From: Bradysia coprophila
Taxonomy: Eukaryota > Arthropoda > Insecta > Diptera > Sciaridae
NCBI RefSeq assembly: GCF_014529535.1
Contig: NW_023503616.1
Location: 5,566,584 to 5,630,583 of the forward strand
Reading direction: 5' to 3'
Length of the DNA: 64,000 nt
Made by a program: the position numbers and the translations under genes. The notes below the pieces were generated by a model that saw only the letters and a program-made list of their open reading frames with translations, was not told the DNA's origin and ran no database searches. Positions 1-10,579 of the stretch are shown here, piece after piece; position 1 is the stretch's first letter, and the number at the start of each line of letters is the position of its first letter.

Positions 1-964
1 GGTACCCAATCTCCTTAACTTTTACCTTTCGTATAGTTTAGCATGTTTCTCTGTTTTTAGATAAAAAGAAAAACATTTTATGTAAAGCTTCAATATGTAT
101 TCAGAAGCGTGAATTCTTATAAAAACATTAAAAGAAAGTGTGTCATCCAGCAAAACCTTTGGAGATGTTGGAAAGAGTATTATGAAAGCTCTGTTATAAT
201 GAAATTTTGTGCATGAACTGGATAAATTTGCAAAGTTTTTTTTTCTTCTTCCACTTCTCTTCTATAACTCTCCAAATATATTCACGGAAAGAATCCTTTG
301 GAGTTACAATATTTAAATGCGACAAAAACACACACAAGAATTATCTGTTGAAGCATCTCTGAAACTGGAGACACAACTTTTCTCTGCAGAAAATTTAGAT
401 GAGAATTCCGATGGAAAAATAATTTTATTTGAGATATAACAAAGTCCTATCATGTCAGTCAAGTAATAAAAATTAGCAAAGTTTAATTTCAATTTTAATT
501 TAATGGAAATACACGAACAGAATTCCAAGGCAAAATAGTTTTCGTCGGTTGAAATAGCTAGCGAAAGATATGCAGACTGTATAGAATGTTTACTTTTTGT
601 ACTTTTTCAAGTGTTTTAAGTTAGTTCATGAAATGTTACTATTATGTAGATCGAGTTTTAACATCTCGCTCTTTTAAAATGATTCAACGAGATGCAAATC
701 AGTTTTAAAAATTATTAAGGACATGATTAAAACGAAATGAGTGGGTAGATGATTGTTGCAGTGTAGTATAGCAGGGGTATAATTCGCTTTAAGAAATTTT
801 CTCTAAATGAAAAATTAACTTTTGAGTATTATGCATTAATGAAGTTATAAATGTGAGGGGGAATCAAATAGTAGAAAATGGTGGTACATTTTGGTCAGAA
901 TTTTGATCAGCTTCATATCCACATTTATATGAATTTATATGAATTTTTGAAAGTTAGTAAAAAA
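1..964. other. Gene-free AT-rich spacer
   Basis: No coding region with sensible codon use or splice structure was found here. The short open frames look like chance stops-free stretches in AT-rich DNA. The right edge is set by the target duplication of the hAT-like element that follows. Confidence 0.5.
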
Positions 965-2387
965 CAGGGACTAAACTAAGGAACATCGCAGGTGGGAATT
1001 TTCCCACCTGCGCCCCTCTAATTCCCACCTGCGAATCCAGATCTGCCCACAAGAAAAATTACAATTATCTGACTTGAAATAGTCAAATGAATGTAATTTT
1101 AATACAAATTTTGCCTGCCGCGCATTGAACCTAGTTGGAAAATGATAATGGCATTGTCGATATCAGTTTTTTAATCTTTTATCATCATTTATATGGAGAT
1201 ACAGATACAGAATCAAAGTATTTCACATTTGTAGCTTTCACTTTCCTAAGAACTAAAAAAATGGAAAGAAAATAGGATTGGCATGTAAAAAGTGACACTA
1301 AAGGAACTAAATCATTCGAAAGGTCTTGGCCTCGAACTACTTTCAGTGGAGTGGCGTATGAAACTCCAAAATGGAGTCAATGGAGTCTGTATGAAGGGTA
1401 AACATCCGAGATTTTTTCAGATTTTTTGGACCCCTATTTAACGATGAAAAAATTCAATGATTTTTTTTCCATATGCTAGACAAACGTGCTACTACCGTTT
1501 TTGGTCACTTGATTTGTCTTCATGGAATGTGCCTACATTATTTAATTTACTCTGATTTTTTAGAATGGCGGAACACACCCTAATTTAACGAAGAATATTT
1601 GAATAAATATTTTTACCTCTAAATTCTGCAAAAATCACAGATGTTACAGACGTTACTTGAGAATTTTTTCAGTTACATCCATTGAGATACAGTCTAAGGC
1701 AGTCAATTTTCAGCATAAATTGCTTCAGCTGTTTTTCAGCTGATCCATACAAACAATCACAACCGTTTATAAGTCTTTATACGGTTTTACCACTATCATG
1801 CGCGTGCGTGTAGCAGCTTCAACAGTATGAACAAGGAAAACCAGTTTTGATTGTATGTGTGGATCAGCTCAAAAACAGCTGAAGCAAATTTATGCTGAAA
1901 ATTGACTGCCTTTGACTGTATATAAATTATAGACAAAACTCACCTTCATACCCAAAAACTCACCACTATTGTGATTTTTAGGGCTGATATTCTACCAAAA
2001 ATACCTTTTAGTTCAGTAAACCGATAATTATCTGCAATTTTCTGGAATTTGATTTTTAGATCATATTGTGGACGCATTTTCCACAGGTAAAAATACACCC
2101 CTAACATGACCGAAAAATTAAATTGCAGATAATTATTAGGTATGATCGGCAACTTGACTAGACTTTACATTTTGACATTTTGAATGATTTTTTGGATGAA
2201 AGACCTTAGACTTACGGTCAGGGGAATAATTCCCTTTAAATTTTAAAATATATTTACGTCAACGTCCTGAACGGATGATATTATTCTTGGATAAAAAAAA
2301 ACTGTTACTTTGGCGCCCAAGATTTTGTGTTTAGGCGCCCCTTCGAAAAGTTTCCCACCTGCACAGAAATCCTTATTTTAGTCCCTG
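965..2387. mobile_element. Non-autonomous hAT-like DNA element with 8-bp target duplication
   Basis: The element starts CAGGGACTAAACTAAGGA and ends with the inverted counterpart CCTTATTTTAGTCCCTG, giving terminal inverted repeats of about 35 bp that also share GCAGGTGGGAA. It is flanked on both sides by the same 8 bp, GTAAAAAA (957-964 and 2388-2395). CAGGG-type ends with an 8-bp duplication are typical of the hAT superfamily. The interior has no transposase frame, so it would need a transposase in trans. Another inverted repeat pair lies near 2022-2040 and 2120-2140. A Tc1-like MITE is nested at 1690-1918. Confidence 0.8.
1690..1918. mobile_element. Tc1/mariner-like MITE, copy 1
   Basis: A 229-bp element with about 70-bp terminal inverted repeats. 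The ends begin CAGTC(T/A)AAGGCAGTC and contain CAGCTGTTTTTCAGCTGATC. TA dinucleotides flank it (1688-1689 and 1919-1920), as expected for Tc1/mariner insertion. A second copy at 19345-19574 is close to identical. It is nested inside the hAT-like element, so it inserted later. Confidence 0.8.
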
Positions 2388-2395
2388 GTAAAAAA

Positions 2396-3130
2396 TTTTG
2401 CGACTGTTTTTTGATCATTGTGTTAGTCGTTGGCCTAAAAATTAGACTTGCAAAATTAGATGCTTCAGCAGAAAACAATATTTCATTTTTTTTAATTCAT
2501 ACTAAATGAACTAGTGTTTTGTTGGGTCCAGAGAACGGGATACGGATACAAATTTTAAAACTTACAATTTCAGTTCAGCGTTTGTTAGCCTAATTATATG
2601 AAATCCAGAAATAATCCTTTAACCCAAAAAATATTATAGAATTGGGTCGCTTAGTGTGTACTTATCAAACAAATTAAAATTAATGCTAATAAAATGTGAG
2701 AATTGTTCATAAATTTTTTATTCTTCAAATGTTATGCAAACATATTATCTGTGTGTTTATTCACTTCAATGCTACGTTCGTAAAACCTTTCAAACACCAC
2801 CGCAAGGGGAAAAATATTTTCGTAATGATGTTGTGTAACAATTAAACAACAAAAATAATTTTCCTAATTAATTTACGTCACCCTCTGCATAAATTACTTT
2901 ATTCCAATAACCACTATGGATTTGCTTTCAGTTTCAAGTGAACACGACAACCTTTTCCAACTAGAAAATAATTTGAAAAATTTTTCGTGATCAAACATCA
3001 CAATTTGCATAATTCCTTCATAAAATTTATTATGCGATGGTGTCTTCTCTTTGCTAAGATAAAATCCATAAAACACACATAAATACCGATTGAATCGTAT
3101 GGATATATAACATAGCATTCGAAACGCGAA
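2396..3130. other. Intergenic spacer upstream of cuticular gene A
   Basis: AT-rich spacer. No gene or clear repeat was recognised before the TATA box of the next gene. Confidence 0.4.
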
Positions 3131-3138
3131 AAGGTGCA

Positions 3139-3144
3139 TATATA
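3139..3144 (+). promoter_or_regulatory. TATA box of cuticular gene A
   Basis: TATATA followed by GAG lies 75 bp upstream of the chosen start codon. That leaves room for a start site near 3170 and a short 5' leader. A strong TATA box is usual for cuticular protein genes, which are switched on in moult-timed pulses. Confidence 0.5.
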
Positions 3145-3213
3145 GAGTCTGTATAACATCGCTATCTAACTATATTACATAACAACTTTATGTTATTGAC
3201 ACATTAAAACCCA

Positions 3214-4698
3214 ATGAAACAATCTGTAAAGTGCATCAAAATATATTATTATACCATGCATGCACTTGCTTGCATTATGCTGTTCGATACTTAACATGAA
3301 ATATTTTAATATTTTTTCTTCTTATTCACAGGAACTAATCTTTTTTACAATATTTATCGGATGTATATCCGCAGCACCTCAAGGTGCTAAAGAAGAACCG
3401 ATTGCAATTATCAGTCAAAGTTCTAACATTGAAGTCGATGGGGCTTATCAATTTGGGTGAGTCAATAGGACAAAATATAACATGCGGGTCGCATTGGTAT
3501 ACGTAGGAACGAATATAAAAAAAAAATATATTTCGAAAGTGCAGATGAACCCAAAGATTCAAAAGTATTTCCAGATGATCCATTATTTATCCATGATGTG
3601 AAATGTATTGATTTTCGTGATGTGTAAGACTCTGTTAAAGGAACTAAAAATGGTATCTTTCCGTGAAAAATGTCAAATCGTAGATTGAATAACAAGTGGT
3701 GAAAATTTCGAGGTTGAAATTTGTCAACCCATAATGATAAATCTCATTAAATTTCGTGAGTGTCATAGAACTAATTGGACCAGTTCATTGAATTAAAGGT
3801 TTCCATACATTTTTAAACATCCACTACTGTTATGCTACTGTTAAAATTAACAATAGTAGATCTTGTCTACAGACAACAGAACAATTCGTTTTGTTTCTGA
3901 ACAAATGCTAATTGCATCAGAGTAATTAGCTTGACTTTCGAACGAAAAAGACACTCAACTTCTGACAACACCCAAGGCTCCATCATCAGTTCCATCTCAT
4001 TAAAATGCTGTAGCCAATTAAGTTAACTTGTCTTTGGTTCATTTAAGTCAACATAATAGATCCATCAACCTATTCCATCTTAAAAGAAAAATAATAAGCT
4101 GAATACAATACTGTGAGAAGTGTTTGTTAGAAATTACTTTACACGTTCGTTGTTATAAATCATATTCTTAAATCATTTCAACACCATGCCAACAAATTAA
4201 TTAAAAATACGAAAAATCATTAAAATGCAAACAAAAATTGCAGTTATGAAACAGCAAACGGCATCAAAGGTCAAGAAGTCGGTACAGTGAAAAAAGCCAC
4301 CGATCCGAACTCAAGCGATGTTATTATCTCAAGTGGTTCGTTTAGCTATACGGCACCAGATGGAACTGTCATAAATTTAACGTACGAAGCTGACGATGTA
4401 AATGGCTTTCAACCAAAGGTGAGTGTATTGGATGTGGAATAGTTATTTATTCGATTTTGTGAGAAAAATCAAAAGTTGCATTTTCGTGTGAAGCTGTATC
4501 TGCATCTTATTTGACGTTGTTGTATTATTTTTTATTACAGGGAGATCATTTACCAACACCACCACCAATCCCACCAGAGATCCAAAGGGCCCTTGGTATG
4601 GTTTATCATGGCTTAATATAACTTCTTTTTATTAAATTCAAATAATTTCCATATTAACAGATTACATAGCTTCACTTCCTCCAGCAAAAACACGATAA
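3214..4698 (+). CDS. RR-1 cuticular protein A
   Basis: Secreted structural protein of the cuticle that binds chitin through a Rebers-Riddiford domain (Pfam Chitin_bind_4). Five exons fit in frame: 3214-3225, 3332-3456, 4244-4418, 4541-4595 and 4661-4698, giving 134 residues. The tiny first exon codes MKQS; exon 2 completes a signal peptide that ends near ISAAPQ. The RR-1 core begins at GYETANGIKGQEVG, continues through the aromatic SGSFSYTAPDGT, and ends [20 protein letters not shown], the classic soft-cuticle form. All introns are GT-AG and the RR domain is interrupted after a GG phase-2 split, as in gene B and others here. A polyadenylation signal AATAAA is at 4785-4790. The first exon is the least certain part because it is only four codons; family membership is certain. 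Confidence 0.9.
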
Positions 4699-5648
4699 AC
4701 TATTGGACATTATTGCGAAACGACCATGAACTCAACCGACTATATTAACTCCATGATATTCCTTTCAATATCTTCTGCACAACCAATAAAATTAATAACA
4801 TACTGCAAGTGCGATACCAAAATTTTATAAAAGAAGAAATTAACGATAGCTATAATATTCAAATGTAAATTAGTAATTCTTTTGTTATTCAAAATATCGC
4901 TAAAAAACTACACAAAAAAAATAATAAAGAAAGACATTTGAATCAAACGAATTGTTTTGTGGCTAAGTAACATCATTTTTCTTTTTTTGGGATAGTGAAA
5001 GACGTGAAATGTCGCCGATATTTGTGTGATGTTTGATGCAGCATATTCGAGGACATAGACCCCGAACGCGGACTTTCTTAACCTTTTAGAAACGGCAAGC
5101 GTTAACATTCCATTAATCGTCGTTTTATGTTTGTTAGGAACGCACTTCAAGCGAAAGTGATTATAGTCGACAGCTGCCAAATAGAGTACTATTTTGCATA
5201 AAATGATTTTTAACAGTGCTTTACTGTTGTTTGACACAATGTCGAGGCTCAGTTCCCTATTTGGAAAAACACTCATGCTTGAAGCGCGTTGTTGATAGCA
5301 AATCTTGTAGTTTGAAACTTTCATGACTTTGATCATTTTAACTCAAGTCCTTCGAAGGTGTGAAAATACAATTATTCGAGTAACTGGAACGTCGATTAAT
5401 ATTTAAAAATTCGGAAGATCGTTTAATCTTGATGTCCCCATACCAAATAGTATGCATAACTCGGCCGCAAAAAAAATTCAAAATTTGTGACTGTGGGCGT
5501 TGTATTCAGTTCCAGTGGTAGATTTCATCTTTGATTTTTTTGTAACTTCGCCTCTTGATATGCAAATTGTTATTTCGACATCTTTGGTTTACAAAGTCTT
5601 ACTATCGAAGGTAAGTGAATATCATTATGTTTTAATATTTGGGAGTTT
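4699..5648. other. Spacer with an unrecognised 142-codon open frame
   Basis: This stretch holds the 3' end of gene A and then AT-rich spacer. On the minus strand, 4908-5336 is open for 142 codons. The translation resembles nothing I know, has no clear domain, and its end is low-complexity. I treat it as probably non-coding. Confidence 0.3.
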
Positions 5649-7511
5649 TTAGCCCCGTACGAAGTTCAGGGGGCAGTTTGTAACATGTGGAATTTGAAGT
5701 TGACGGTAAGGGCAAAGCATTTGCCTATGGTTGTAGATGACAATATAAAATGTCTGTCTGTGTACACGATAACTTGAGTAAAACATAGCTAACGCCGACC
5801 CGTACGAAACACCTATTCGTATCAAAAGCCTTTAATGTGAAACTCTTCATTTCTCTTACTTCATTTTCTTCTCTGCTGAAAAACTATTCTCCCTTTAAAA
5901 TCACTTACATTATCCACTCTTTGCCTTGTTATCATATACAACTAAATTGCCGGAGGCAATATAGACAGCCCCGTACGAAGTCAAATTTCATAAATTCCTA
6001 TTTAAACAGCTATATACCGCTATATTTAACTATATTTCACTATAAATAAACATTTCACAGAGGAATATGCTATTATATAGCTCTATATGCCTGTATATAG
6101 CTCAATATAGCTGTATATAGGTATATATAGATGTCCATATATGGAATCCCTGAAACCCCACACACATAACTAATTATTTCCATGTTAACAGAAACTATCT
6201 AAGTACAAATTTTCCCACTTTATATCGTTTTTACTAAAATCCAATATGGCCGCCGGCAGCCATTTTGTTAGGAGACCGGAAATAGTACCGACGCTTTACA
6301 TTCGTTAATACCTTTCAAACAAAAAAAAAATCATGAAATTCGGTCAAAATTTACTCGAGATATTCTCAAAATACACCACGTTCACTGTACTTCCGAGTAG
6401 CCAGATAAGAGCTCACTTCAAGAGACCTAGCTCACGCTCCGGAGAACATAATTTCATGAACTTTTTTTTCCCTGATTGGTACGGTCAATACCTATCTAAT
6501 AAAGTGACAGATCTAATAAAGTACAGACGAAATATGTTCAAATTTGGCCGACCTACAAGCAAAAACTGCTTCCCGCCCTGTGCCTGTTTCACACCAAGGA
6601 GTCTAACTCACGAGTCGGACATCCGATTTCCATTTTCCATTTTTTTTGTCGATCGGTATTGTAAATACCTTTTATTTGACGTATCACTTACAAGTTTAAC
6701 GTTTAAATGTCCGGAGATATCTTCGAAAAACCGTAAAGCACTTATTGGGCCACAGCTCGGGAGGGGTCGATCCAAAATCACTCATCTTCGAACTTAGCCT
6801 GTCTTTTGACATTACCAAACGGGAAAAAAAAAAGAATTTTCAAAATCGAATGCGTTTTACTCAAGTTATCGTGCAGACAGACAGACGGATAGACGGACAG
6901 ACGGACATTTTTTTTTCGAGGATTTGGCATCTCTAGACAACCACAATCGGTTTCCCCTTACTCAGGTAATCCAATTCGACGTGTTACAAACGTATGCGTA
7001 AACCTATAAGACCCCAGTACTTCGTACGGGTCTAAACACAACCGATTTAAAAAATTCTTTTTTTCCCTGATAGCTAATGACAATGGTGAGACCCCAGATG
7101 AAAATGGGCAGATTTGAGCGGTTCCTTCTTAAGTAATGGTCGTCTCAGTGGTTTAGGATCTTTCGAGTATATGTACGTCAAAATAAACGATGGAAAAGTT
7201 TACGAAAGTCGAGTCAGTGGATCCTGAGTTCAGAGTTCGGCCTAAAGTGTTCGTTTGCCCATATATCTAGTAAATTTCATCCGATTTTGCTAGTTTTTGT
7301 TTCATTTGGAAGGTAATCGAACACCGAATAGATTGTTGTTGAAAAAAATTTAAATTTGGGTCTTTGGACCAGGGCCGTACTCTGCCCCAAGTCTATTTTG
7401 CATATATAGTTATATATACCCCTTAGCCCTTACCGTCTGCTTCGAATTCCATCAATTACACATGCCCCGTAATCCTATTAAAGCCCCTTTGTATACTTCG
7501 TATGGGGCTAA
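5649..7511. repeat. Repeat bounded by TTAGCCCC-TACGAAGT inverted ends
   Basis: The left end TTAGCCCCGTACGAAGT (5649-5665) is matched in inverted form by ACTTCGTATGGGGCTAA (7495-7511). Extra internal copies of the same end occur at about 5969 (AGCCCCGTACGAAGT) and 7014-7035 (CAGTACTTCGTACGGGTC), suggesting nested or rearranged copies. Inside are a degenerate TATATAGCTCTATA-type tract at about 6010-6135 and a CAGACAGACGGA-type tract at 6873-6906. No transposase frame was seen. I saw no convincing target duplication, so the superfamily is open. Confidence 0.55.
6873..6906. repeat. Degenerate CAGA/CGGA tetranucleotide tract
   Basis: Short tandem run of GACAGACGGA-type units followed by a T-run. 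It belongs to the repeat that surrounds it and is not a regulatory site I recognise. Confidence 0.6.
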
Positions 7512-7752
7512 GAATCCAATACCTTGACACTCGGAGCCTCTCAAAATGAAATGAGAAGTTTTATTGTATGCTCGGCCAACAGATGGCCACATTGGTCAGA
7601 GGTGAGAAATCTAGTAGAACCGTCAAATTATTTAATCAAATAATCTTGTTAACAAGAATTTGCCGGTTTGTTTAATTTAAAGTGAGAAAAACAAAAACAA
7701 TATAGTTACACGAGCGGGTTTATGACAGTCATCCACCCAGGAAAATTTCACA

Positions 7753-8659
7753 ATGTCACACGCCATCGAGAGCACCTTTGCAAAGGCATTCACAGACAAC
7801 AGTAAGTTGCCCTTGACGTCCTGTTGTGCAATTGTTGGGATCTAATCTTTGCCTCACCAATACAGCGATTGCATCCATGAAACTTCTACTTATATCCGGG
7901 AATTATTTCACCAATATTGAGGGAATTTATGTACCGGCGGAGATTGCGATGGTGAGATTCTCGTTCAACGATGGGATCGTAAACAGATTCCACACTTACG
8001 TCAATCCAGGTGAGACTCAGATTTTTCGTAACATAATCGAACGAATTTTCTTTAACCTGATTCGACCTGAACCTAAAAATTGAAAACCTGAACCTGTCAC
8101 TAAGTTCGACAACGTTTCATAAACTAGCTGTACTAGCTAGGAACTGTTCTACGAAATATAGAAGACAGCCGTTCGAAACGGTGGTGACCGAGATACAAAG
8201 TTATTCAAGTCGATTGATATTGCCGAAGAATATCTCCGTTGCCACGAATTCGTCAGTGTGGCATGCGCGGTGAGTTGAGACTGAGATGAGATATACATCT
8301 GATCTGAGATGAACTTTTACAATTTCGGTTAACAATCTTGTCAACAGTACCATAGTAAGCAGCTGGATGTTGCGAAGTATTGTGCCCTGGATAATCTTTG
8401 CAACGACGTGAAAGTTGAGCTGATTTCGAGCCGACACATTCCAATCAAAGCTGACATCGCTGGGATTTGTATACGGACACCAGAAACACTCTCATTTTTG
8501 CCTGCAGCACAATCATATACGGAAGGTGAAGAAAGTTCGGAGTCGACGCTTAAAAAAAAAGTAATTGAATATTTGGTAAAGTTCAGCGGGTCGGACGTTG
8601 TTGAGTGGGTCGCTGAGAAGAACCTAGTCGAACTGTATGACGCAGTGGAGCTGATCTGA
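7753..8659 (+). CDS. Solo Maelstrom-domain protein (compact paralogue)
   Basis: Maelstrom proteins act in piRNA-guided transposon silencing and normally carry an N-terminal HMG box and a central Maelstrom domain. Four exons join in phase: 7753-7801, 7866-8009, 8169-8269 and 8348-8659, giving 201 residues. The second exon has the domain signature YVPAEIAMVRFSF, then GIVNRFHTYVNP. The third and fourth exons bring CHEFVSVACAYH and KYCALDNLCNDVKVEL, then SSRHIP, which match the conserved Cys-His-Cys part and the closing H-I-P of the family. Missing compared with full Maelstrom are the HMG box and roughly the middle hundred-odd residues of the domain. A polyadenylation signal is at 8712-8717. The reading frame is open with good splice sites, so it may be a working, shortened paralogue; a decaying duplicate is the alternative. 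The exon 2/3 joint is the weakest step. Confidence 0.7.
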
Positions 8660-8711
8660 AATGTTAAGTAACGGCTTTTCTACTAGGTCGGTTGAATTTT
8701 AGTGTGGTGCA

Positions 8712-8717
8712 AATAAA
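8712..8717 (+). terminator. Polyadenylation signal of the Maelstrom-domain gene
   Basis: AATAAA lies 52 bp past the stop codon, a normal distance for a short 3' untranslated region. Confidence 0.5.
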
Positions 8718-8739
8718 AAAAGTTTTGTAAACGTAACTC

Positions 8740-10560
8740 TGTATTATAATTTTTTGACCCGAAGTGTAGACAAACCAGACCCCATGCGCTTACACTACCA
8801 TGACGAAATCGAATTTCTGGATATCTTTTGTGATAGTACATGTGTTCTACACCGGTCCTGAACGTATTGAAAGATTGTCCAAAATGACTACCAGAGCCAA
8901 GTCAGTACTCGTCCCCAAAATTCGTTCAAATTTCCTCTGTTAATTTTCGATTATACCTCGACATTTGAATTTTTGAATACTTTTATCGCGGTCTGTGGAT
9001 ACTGGATGCGTTAGTAGAATTAAAGCGATACAGCCAAAAAATATATCAAAGAAAATTTTTAATGTCTGGTTTGTTCAGCAAATGAATGAAAAGGTTTTGT
9101 GTTAAACACTAGGTGAACATTGAGCAAAAGAAGTTTTATTTACTTATCCTTGTGTTGCTTGCTTCCACCCACTACTGAAAAACTACTGAGTTCAGTGTGA
9201 ATCGTTTATTGTTTACCGCTTGCACTCCCAACGATAGATAGATAGATAGACGAAGTGGGTGGAAAACGATACAAAAGATAAAAGATCTTTTAAAAAGAAG
9301 TAAACATATTTAATGATTATATGCCGTGCTATGGGGCTGACTTCCAATTAGGAGAGTGTTTTGTCTGTTCCTTTTTGTACTTCAAAATAGCAAGTTAACT
9401 TTTACAATAACCCATTCAATGACGTAATGACGGAAGCTCACTGAATAAAAATGAGACATTCGAAATATTACCTTTAACTTTGCAGCTTCAGAGTAACAAT
9501 AATTCGGTGCTAATACACCAACATTATTTAATCTTACCTCCAGTAAATTGTTCCCTTTTGTTATTGCCACCATTGTTACCGGCCTCCAAAGCCAGTCAAC
9601 TATTATCACAAAAAGCTGCAATGCAAAAGTGTATCACACCCATCATGGATAGAAATATGAAACAATAAAACTCAAATCATCAATAAAAATCATTTGTGAA
9701 CATTATTGGGAGCTTATAACGAATTAGCATGACTTTCTCTTTCGTTCAATAATAAAACGTTGATGATGGCATGGCACATATTCAACGACTCAAAATGTAG
9801 GTAATGTAGGTAATAGGTAGATGTCCGACGATGATTAAATTACATATTTTATTTACAAGAAAAAAATGTGTTTTTTCGAAATTATATAATCGGTAATTGG
9901 TTGAAGAACTACGATGAATGCGCGCATCATATTGAATACGCGAAAGAAGACGAAAAAGATTCGAATTTATTATTAAAAAGAACGTGTGTACGAGATGTAC
10001 TTACCAGTATAGCACACACCATATGTGGTACCCATTGCTATATTTCGCGCTGTGTTCCACCATTGATTCTGCATAATACCAAGCAATATACAGACTCGAA
10101 TTACTCCATGAAGCAATCAATAAATCAATTCATAAAATACGTGCAGAAAAGCGTCGTTTTTAACCGGTTTGTTAACCAGTTGAACTAGAAATTTTGAACA
10201 TCTTGAGATGTTCGGTTTGGGCTACACTTTTATGACTAGATGAGTAATAATGAGTAACTATGAAAAATGAAATAAACATTCCCCAGTCGCTTGTCTGAAT
10301 ATTTTTGCATAATTTTCTATTATTAGATCTTTTTGTTGCTTTCGCGTTGAATTTTTGTCTCTTTTTCTAATTCTTACCAACTTTCAGTTGATAATGCCAT
10401 GGTTCAAAAAACTAATATTTTAGTAAAAAGATGTAAATTAATGTGAATTTATTGCAATATAATTCCGATCAACATACACGAGAATATATGCATAAAGATT
10501 TCAAAATTAATTCACTGGCTCTCTTGTAAGTCTCAGTTAAATACTACTTTCAATAACATA
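8740..10560. other. Spacer with (GATA)n microsatellite
   Basis: A (GATA)n run sits at about 9233-9252. An open frame at 9868-10188 (+, 106 codons) has a fairly varied composition but no recognisable domain, splice context or homologue; I do not call it a gene. Nothing else supportable was seen. Confidence 0.4.
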
Positions 10561-10579
10561 TGGCTAAACGAATAACAAA

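Noticed and set aside
4908-5336. 142-codon open frame on the minus strand
   Set aside because: No recognisable domain, no promoter or splice context, low-complexity end (FFIIFFV). The length alone is not convincing.
6873-6906. GACAGACGGA units as a CRISPR-like array
   Set aside because: No regular repeat-spacer pattern; it is a degenerate tetranucleotide tract inside an insect repeat.
9868-10188. 106-codon open frame on the plus strand
   Set aside because: Composition is fairly protein-like, but there is no homologue I recognise, no clear start context and no neighbouring exons.
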